Below, in pieces: positions 56,791-64,000 of a stretch of DNA of 64,000 nt. This stretch comes from Microstegium vimineum. Its lineage: Eukaryota > Streptophyta > Magnoliopsida > Poales > Poaceae. Position numbers and translations under genes: made by a program. The notes beneath the pieces were generated by a model. It was not told where the DNA came from and searched no databases. It worked only from the letters and a program-made list of their open reading frames with translations. Positions within the stretch are counted from its first letter, which is position 1. Each line of letters begins with the position of its first letter. The stretch is from positions 33,257,716 through 33,321,715 of the forward strand of contig CM039120.1 of assembly GCA_022036555.1 (NCBI GenBank), given 5' to 3'.

Positions 56791-58572
56791 TTTCACGTGC
56801 GCCTCATGCTTGGGCTATGGAAGAGCCTTTGTCAAAGGATCTGCAACATTCAAATCCGTATGTATTTTGCACATCTTGATCTCATCTCGACCGACGAACT
56901 CTCGAATGAGATGAAACTTCCGCAGTGCATGTTTGTTCTTTTGGTGATTCCTAGGCTCCTTAGCCTGCGCTATCGCCCCATTGTTATCACAATACAGATT
57001 CAATGGGCGAGATGCATTTGGAACCACACCAAGCTCAATGAGAAACCTCCTCATCTAAACACCTTCCTTTGCAGCAGCAGAAGCCGCAATGTACTCGGCT
57101 TCTATTGTAGAATCAGTTACCATCTCCTACTTGGAACTCTTCCAGCTTACAGCACCACCATTTATTGTGAACATAAAACCTGATTGAGATTGTGAATCAT
57201 CCACGTCAGTTTGGAAGCTGGCATGGGTGTAACCATTTACAACGAGCTCCTCCTCACCTCCATAGATTAGGAACACATCTTTAGTCCTTCTCAAGTACTT
57301 AAGGATGTTTTTAACAAGCGTCCAGTGACTCTCACCTAGATTAGCTTGGTACATGCTCGCAACACTTAGAGCATATGAGACATCTGGGTGAGTACATATC
57401 ATGGTGTACATAATGGAACTAATGGCCGAAGCATATGGAACCTTACTCATGCGCTTTTGCTCATCAGCTGTCGAAGGACACTGCTTCTCGCTAAAACGCA
57501 TACCATCTGACATAGGCAAAACCCCTCTCTTGGATTGTTCCATGTTGAACCGTTTCAACACCTTGTCAATGTACATATCTTGGCTTAATCCTATAAGCCT
57601 CTTTGATCTATCTCTATAGATCTTTATGCCCAAAATGTATATTGCTTCTCCTAAATCCTTCATAGAAAAACTATTATTCAGTGAAGTCTTTACGGATTGC
57701 AACATAGGAATGTCATTCCCAATCAATAGTATGTCATCTACATACAGGATTAGAAATACAACAGCGCTCCCACTTTCCTTCTTGTAAACACAAGGTTCTT
57801 CTTCATTCTGACGAAAGCCAAACCCTTTGATCACTTCATCAAAACGAATGTTCCAACTCCGAGATGCTTGCTTCAACCCATAAATTGATTTCTTTAGCTT
57901 GCATATTTTTCCAGCATTATTAGGATCAGCAAAACCTTCGGGTTGTATCATATACACGTCCTCTTCCAAATTTCCATTTAGAAAGGTTGTTTTAACATCC
58001 ATCTGCCAAATCTCATAATCGAAATAAGCAGCAATTGCTAGAATGATCCGGATAGATTTAAGCATCGCTACCGGCAAGAATGTCTCATCGTAGTCAACTC
58101 CTGGAACTTGCCGAAAACCCTTTGCAACAAGTCGAGCTTTATAGACGTGAACGTTTCCATCCATATCCTTTTTCTTTTTATAGACCCATTTGCACTCTAT
58201 GGGTTTAACCCCATCAGGTGGGTCAACCAAGTTCCAAACTTGATTGTCTCCCATAGAATCTATCTCGGATCTCATGGCACTTTGCCATTCCTCGGAATTT
58301 GGGTCCATCATTGCTTCCGCGTATGTCGCAGGTTCGTCATCGTCTAACAACAACACTTCTCCACGTGCCTCACGGATTCTTGCTGACCTTCGTGGTAGTG
58401 GTGGTGTTTCTCTTGCCACAGGTATCTCAACTTGTTCTGCTACATTAGCATCACTCATAGAGTTATCCCCTATTGGCTCATCTTGAACTTCTTCAAGATA
58501 CACCTTTTGTCCACTCTTCTCTTTATTGAGAAACTCTTTCTCTAAGAAGACACCGTTCCGAGCAACAAACAC
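56791..58572 (-). pseudogene. pol: Angela copy 2 reverse transcriptase and RNase H
   Basis: The 481-codon open stretch 57127-58572 spans the integrase-RT linker, reverse transcriptase (QMDVKTTFLNGNLEEDVYM, LYVDDILLIGND) and RNase H up to SWKSSK. A CAG-to-TAG then interrupts, and the RNase H end (56815-57054, VADPLTKALP) follows, cut by the Tat fragment. It is better preserved than copy 1. Confidence 0.9.
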
Positions 58573-60063
58573 TTTGCCCTCTGATCAGTTGTAGAAGTAA
58601 TACCCTAAAGTTTCCTTTGGATATCCCACAAAAAAGCATTTGTCCGACTTGGGTGTTAGTTTATCTGACATAAGTCGTTTGACATAAACTTCACAACCCC
58701 AAATCTTTAGAAAAGACAAACTGGGACTCTTACCAGTCCACATCTCATGTGGTGTCTTAACTACGGACTTAGACGGTACCCTATTCAATGTGAAAGCGGC
58801 TGTTTCTAGAGCATATCCCCAAAACGAGAGTGGTAGGTCTAATTGGCTCATCATAGAGCGAACCATGTCCAACAAAGTCCAATTACGTCGCTCAGATACG
58901 CCGTTTCTCTGAGGCATTCCTGGTGGCATAAGTTGTGGAACAATTCCATAACTCTTTAGATGATTGCTAAACTCATGGCTCAAATATTCGTCTCCACGAT
59001 CAGATCGCAAGGCTTTAATTTTCTTGCCACGTTGATCCTCTACTTCATTCTGAAATTCTTTAAACTTTTCAAATTTTTCGGACTTATGTTTCATTATGTA
59101 GATATATTCATATCTACTAAAATCATCAGTGAAGGTTATGAAGTATTGAAATCCGCCTCTAGTTGTCGTACTCATTGGTCCACATACATCAGTATGTACA
59201 AGTTCCAATAAGTCTGCCGCCCTCTCAGGAAAACCTATGAAAGGCGACTTGGTCATCTTACCCAATAGGCAAGCCTCACATGTCTCGTATGATTCAAAAT
59301 CAAACGAAGTTAGAAGCCCATCTGAATGGAGCCTCTTCATGCGATTCTCACTTATATGACCTAAATGACAATGCCACATATAAGTAGGACTTAACTCATT
59401 AAGCCGAGGCCTTTTAGCATTAATATTATAGATAGGTTTATCATCAAGATTTAAAATAAACAACCCATTCACAATGGATGCAAAAGCCACGAACATGTCA
59501 TTCTTTGAGATCACACAACCATTGTCTTTACTCGCAAATGAATAACCATCCTTCACCAAACATGAAGGTGACATAATGTTTCGACTTAAACTAGGAACAA
59601 AATAACAATTATTCAATTCCATGATAAATCCTGACGGAAGGTGAAGTTGCATCGTCCCAACGCTCAACGCAACAACTCTTGCATTATTGCCCACGCGGAA
59701 ATCAACTTCTCCTCTTTTGACGCTTCCTTGCATCGTATTGCAAATATGAGCAACCGATCCGGTATCAAATACCCAAGAATTAATATAAGAATCAGCGAGA
59801 AAAATGTCTGTAACATAAACAACAAGTGTACAAGTAGCGGGAGTACCTTTACCACCGTCATCCTTCAAGGATTCCAAGTACAACTTGCAGTTCCTTTTCC
59901 AGTGACCTTTCCCATTACAATGAAAGCATTTAGCTTCATCAGCTTGTCCAACAGCCTTGGGCGCAGAAGGAGAGTTTGGCTTAGAGATCTGATCTTTAGC
60001 CATCGCCTTCTTCTTCTTCAAAGCCCTCTTCTTAAAGTTAGGCTTGTTTTGGACTGCCATCAC
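58573..60063 (-). pseudogene. Angela copy 2 gag C-terminus, protease and integrase
   Basis: A 492-codon open stretch has the knuckle CFHCNGKGHWKRNC, protease WVFDTGSVAHIC, integrase zinc region HCHLGHISENRM...CEACLLGK and core (HTDVCGPM, FTDDFSRYEYIYIM, LRSDRGDEYL). It ends at a CGA-to-TGA stop (58582-58584), where copy 1 reads on. A small deletion near 60080 breaks it from the preceding gag. Confidence 0.9.
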
Positions 60064-60067
60064 ATGG

Positions 60068-60685
60068 CTACTGCCAGCACCTTTCTCCAGCTTCTGCTAT
60101 TTTAAGCATGCCGCACAATTCATTCAAGCTCTTCTCCGCCCCATGCATATGGTAGTTCGAAATGAAGTTCCCATAGCTAGGCGGAAGAGACGCAAGTATG
60201 ACATCAGTGGCCAACTCTGGGCCCATTGGGAAGCCTAGCTTCTCCAATCTCTGAGTGTGACCAACCATCTTGATCACATGTGGGACAACTACTGCGCCTT
60301 CTGCAAGCTTGGTTTCGACAAAAGCCTTGGAAACATTGAACCTTTTAGTCCTGGCTTGAGTCTGAAACATATCATTAAGCGCCACGATCATATCGTACGC
60401 TGCATGATTATTATCAAATTGCATCTAGAGATCTGGTTCCATGCAAGCGAGCATAAGGCAACCCACTTCAAGATCAGCATCACATGCTTTCTTGTAAGCG
60501 GTTTTCTCTGCAGCAGGTGCATTATCAGCAGACTCATCTAGTAATGGGGTGTCTAGAACATCTTCCTTTTTCTCAGCCCTGAGAACAATTCTTAGGTTGC
60601 GAATCCAATCCGCATAGTTTGTTCCATTCAACTTATCTTTCTCAAGAATTGAACGCAAAGTAAATAGTTGATTACTGGGAGCCAT
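60068..60685 (-). pseudogene. gag: Angela copy 2 gag N-terminal part
   Basis: It starts MAPSNQLFTLRSILEKDKLN at 60685. A CAG-to-TAG stop lies at about 60425, at a codon intact in copy 1. The next frame (60068-60424) continues with MFQTQARTKRFNVSKAF, intact where copy 1 has a stop. Confidence 0.9.
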
Positions 60686-62067
60686 CTACAACAAAAGTAA
60701 TGCAAAATACTACGACAATGTATCCAAGACAGAGTAAATCATATTAAACTTTTAATAGAATCTACTCCCACTAAAATCAATATCCCTCTATTGAAACTTA
60801 GTGATTCAAGACCCGCAACTAACAAGTCTACTAGTGAGCTTTAGCATCACCGCTAGGAGACATGGTAGATCGGTAAGCAACTCCTTGCTAATCATATCAC
60901 ATATGACTCTTGTTGTTGGGTGGCATCTCTATGCTTGTGCTACCAACAACTAATGCTCCAAGGTCCCTAACCGTTAGGATAACCTTGTTGAAGTAACCAA
61001 ACCTTCTGCTTGTAAGTGTCCGACACAAACCTGTCTAGTCAAGGAAAACCAATGGCACCCTAATTTCATAGACCCGCCACCGATCGTATGAGACACGTGA
61101 CAGTGCAAGGTTTGGGGAAGCATTATAACTTAAACATTGTTGAGGGATCGTTCTACTTCACTACCGCATATGTAGACAAAAACATTATTGCACGTGAAAG
61201 TAGAACATAGTGAGAACGGCATAAACACATATATGACTTGGTATAGCCCATTGTTACTTTGGGGATCTCCATCTCCATAAATTTGTTCATCATGGTGATC
61301 ACCATATCCATGATTCAAGTATGCTATCCTTCTGTGATGTGTCCACCAATACTATCTATCACTACCGCAGGACAATGAGATAAAATTACATGGTCGCGGA
61401 TAGGAACATCACAGATTGGCACGCAGGCCATTACACTTGAATGGACAATATATGTGGCTCCAGCCATATTGTCCTAATCATGACGTGCAAGCCATGAATT
61501 AATTACATACATGCATCACATACACATAAGGGCTATACCAATTACGAATACCTGCAAAACAGAGTTAACCGATTCCGACGTCTAAACTTAAAATTTCAAA
61601 AACTCAATTTTGCAAGCTGTTTTTCGCAAATCTAATTTTTTTCCAAAACCGCCAAAGGATGTTGTTGACGAATGCGAAATTTTCTGGCGCACGATTTTCG
61701 TTTAAGGTTTTTCTCGTTCCGAGGTCGTATGCAAAAGTTATGGCCGTTTTACCGAACAACACTTTTCTGCAAAATTCCCCTCCGACGGCGGATCCAATCC
61801 GTCGCCGCCGCACATGGTCTGCGCCTAGAACTTGACCTAGGTTCGATTCGACCAATCTTATTGATCTCCAACTCACCATAATTGGGTTTACATGTATCAC
61901 TTAACTTGGATGGTGGATTTCCGACCGGTACGAGTAGATCGTTACAATACCAACGTGGCAAGATCACGAACCATGATCAGAGATTGATCTTAAACCGCGC
62001 ATATCACCATATGCTCGTACCCGAATCTATAACGAGGCAACGAGGCATCTAACGGCTTTGATACCAC
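60686..62067 (-). other. Angela copy 2 leader and primer-binding site
   Basis: An untranslated leader of about 1.4 kb without a gene. At 62054-62066 the plus strand reads GGCTTTGATACCA, the complement of TGGTATCAAAGCC. This is the initiator-Met tRNA site, one base inside LTR3. Confidence 0.8.
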
Positions 62068-63029
62068 TGTAGGCTTATGAGGTTGCTACGCTAGCCGGAA
62101 AACAAAATTTTCTGCCCCATAAACCAGGAGTGTGGGGAGGGCGACTGCGGCTGCCAAAGGACGTGAGATCAACTCGCCCCGCGCCACCCCTTGCTTATAT
62201 AGGCGTCCTAACGAGCTCCCACGTTGGAGACCCATTAGTAACCCTAAACCTAGTCTAATTCGGGTCCAACCCAAATTAGGCTTCCAGCCCCTTAAGCGTG
62301 CGACCCTATGGGCTCACGCACACATAGACATGGCCCAAGTACTCTTACTCGACCAATAGTTGATAGCGGCCTCTAGCAAGGCGTGTCAACTCCTATGCAT
62401 ACACTACGATAAAATTAGACGAACCACCACATTACAATATACATGTTATTCCTTTGCCTCATGATATTTGGTTCAACTCGTGGGTTAACACTTAGCCCAA
62501 GCATGGTCATGCATTTCATGATCTAATCATTTGAGTGATCCAGTGATATCTCTCTCTCTCATGGATAGTGGCAAATTCCATCTTGATTGACTATGTCTCA
62601 CAGCATGTTTCCTGACAAACCCGAAAGTCACCTTTATAACTACCCAGTCACGGAGTAGCGTTTGGTAGTCCCAAGGTAGGTCGTTTCACATCTTGAGTAC
62701 ATATGACAATCTCAGGTCTAAGGACATAACGTACATGATGTGTATAGAGACAGTCTCATGTCGGGTCTGTCCAGCACCATGTCCTACATGTGCCCACATT
62801 ATTAGTTCGACATCTCCATGTCCATGACTTGTGAAACATAGTCATCAACTAATAATGTGTTGATCCAATATTCATGTACATTCTAGTACGAACTTCGATC
62901 ACAAACAATTCACATAATTGCTTATCGATACAAGTTGTTTTTAATGGATATTCATTGAACTCATAATATGTCATGGATACAAGGAAATACAATCATCTCT
63001 ATGATTACCTCTAGGGCATATTCCCAACA
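62068..63029 (-). repeat. Angela LTR3 (outer 5' LTR), internally deleted
   Basis: 962 bp. Relative to LTR1 and LTR2 it lacks about 240 bp after ATAAACCAGGAG (62130) and about 40 bp near 62890. It starts TGTTGGGAAT at 63029 on the minus strand. Confidence 0.88.
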
Positions 63030-63034
63030 GTAAT
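63030..63034. repeat. Angela array target-site duplication, right copy (GTAAT)
   Basis: Exact repeat of 48527-48531. Confidence 0.88.
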
Positions 63035-64000
63035 CCCTTTTGGGTACCTAGTTTTCAACCTCGAATTCTCCTAAGTTTTGGTTAGAACTGCTTTGATTTG
63101 AGAATTTACTCTGAACCTAAAACTTGTGGAGGCATAGACTTAAACTAAGTCTAGGTAGTTGGAAGATATGATATGAAAGTCTGAGTTGCTATTTACTTAC
63201 TCCTAGCAATGTTAAGTTCTGGTATTTATCTTTTGAAAATTCAAAATCTTACATGATGAGCTCTTGTATAACATAGTTGAAATTCCTACCAAAGCCATAT
63301 ACATTTATACATTTAGATTAGGAAGACTCATTCATGCTACTTGTCTTTGTATTGAGTGATGTCAACCTTTAGACCCTATGAAGAGTCTCGTCATGCTTTT
63401 AAATAAAGATCACGTACACACCACCTAAATATGCAGTACTCTATACTGGAGTAGGCACAATAACATGTCATTCATTGACCAGAAAAAGGTCTTACTCTTA
63501 CACTAAGAGTAACCACCACCAAAAATGTTCATTCCATTTCCATTCATTCATAAATGCTCCAAAGTTCTTGTTATATTCTCTCAACAATTTTCTTGGTAAT
63601 GGAGGTATGAGCTATGCAAAAGCTATTTAATATAAAAAAAGAGATAGGAATTAAAAATGGACAAGTGTCCAATGCACCTCTCAGAAAAAATAAAGAATAA
63701 GATAGCTCATACTCTCTAGCCATGTTGTTCAAAATTTAAAAATTCCAAAAGATGACTTGACTCTCTGTGGATCTATTGTTTGACTTTACAATATATACAA
63801 AGTAAGTTTGCTAACCTTGTTAAGCCATTCATATGAACACCACTATATATTTACTAGTATAGGAGGGCACGACATTATTAATGCCTCAGTGAGATCAAAA
63901 AATACCATATACATAAGAGACTTGAGGGTGTCATACAATTAAGCTCTAAGTTTTATTTCAAAAAACTTTACAAAACCCAAAATTTTGGTAGAGTGAAGAG
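63035..64000 (+). other. Athila B internal sequence right of the Angela array, no gene
   Basis: AT-rich sequence with no open frame or motif that I can support. By position it is the 3' internal spacer of Athila B. The element's 3' LTR is not reached. Confidence 0.5.

Larger units (their letters stand above)
48532..63029 (-). mobile_element. Angela/BARE-like Ty1/copia tandem array (three LTRs, two internal regions)
   Basis: This is a 14.5-kb minus-strand array: LTR1 48532-49769, internal region 1, LTR2 55100-56329, a Tat fragment 56330-56790, internal region 2, LTR3 62068-63029. A single perfect TSD bounds the array, and there is none around LTR2. Angela/BARE lineage is assigned from the LTR start TGTTGGGAATATGCCCTAG and from the polyprotein (NWTLLDMVRSMMSQ, SFWGYALETAAFTLNRVPS). 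Confidence 0.88.
43525..64000 (+). mobile_element. Athila B, Athila-like Ty3/gypsy element, apparently non-autonomous
   Basis: The 5' LTR is 43525-44858, the primer-binding site follows, and internal sequence runs to 48531 and again from 63035 to the window end, interrupted by the Angela array. I find two protease-like pieces but no gag core, RT, RNase H or integrase. The 3' LTR lies beyond the window. Either coding sequence was lost, or the missing pol lies further right, which is unlikely because 48220-48270 already resembles the post-pol spacer (GATTGGGGGAAGGCACCCC). Confidence 0.7.

Noticed and set aside
62054..62066. tRNA gene at the GGCTTTGATACCA site
   Set aside because: It is only the short primer-binding site complementary to a tRNA 3' end; no cloverleaf surrounds it.

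Overview
This window is plant nuclear heterochromatin, almost certainly from a grass (Poaceae). I see no host gene, rRNA, tRNA gene or CRISPR array. Nearly all 64 kb can be assigned to LTR retrotransposons nested inside one another. The lineages are recognisable from protein motifs: Sirevirus (Ty1/copia, Opie/Ji/Maximus-like), Angela/BARE-like (Ty1/copia), Athila-like (Ty3/gypsy), and Tat-like (Ty3/gypsy with two RNase H modules and an extra antisense gene). Base composition and motifs do not let me name the species.

Nesting, outermost first. E3, a decayed plus-strand Ty3/gypsy element, has its 5' LTR at 28387-28699 plus 41557-41671 and its gag at 41884-43524. Its LTR is split by Tat2 (28700-41556, minus strand, TSD CCAGT). 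Its gag is split by Athila B (43525 to beyond the window, plus strand). To the left, E3's LTR abuts Athila A (minus strand; LTR 15725-17386 plus 28332-28386; gag and protease 14071-15628). Athila A is split twice. Sirevirus S2 (17387-28331, minus strand, TSD GAAGT/GAGGT) sits in its LTR. Sirevirus S1 (plus strand; only its 3' end is in the window) sits in its protease. The 3' LTR of S1 is in two pieces, 203-960 and 13448-14070, separated by G, a rearranged gypsy-like remnant. G is split in turn by Tat1 (2263-12309, minus strand, TSD ATGAC). On the right, Athila B carries an Angela-type array (48532-63029, minus strand, TSD GTAAT) laid out LTR-internal-LTR-internal-LTR. A 460-bp piece of a third Tat element is wedged into that array.

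The most interesting system is in Tat1 and Tat2. Each carries, between pol and the 3' LTR and on the strand opposite to gag-pol, a multi-exon gene encoding a plant-mobile-domain (PMD, aminotransferase-like) protein. The gene also encodes a proline/alanine-rich linker and a C-terminal coiled coil. Both copies keep a TATA box, four GT-AG introns at matching positions, and a tail-to-tail arrangement with pol separated by about 120 bp. Both copies are broken, by different mutations. The same Tat elements are densely seeded, in LTRs and in coding sequence on both strands, with the heptamer ATCGGCA/TGCCGAT (11 copies in about 320 bp of one LTR). I suggest, as inference only, that the PMD protein and the motif may be functionally linked.

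Almost all gag-pol genes are pseudogenes. Many of the stops are at CAG, CGA or TGG positions, as expected from C-to-T decay of methylated DNA. The Tat1 RT-RNase H frame (761 codons) is the longest open frame left.
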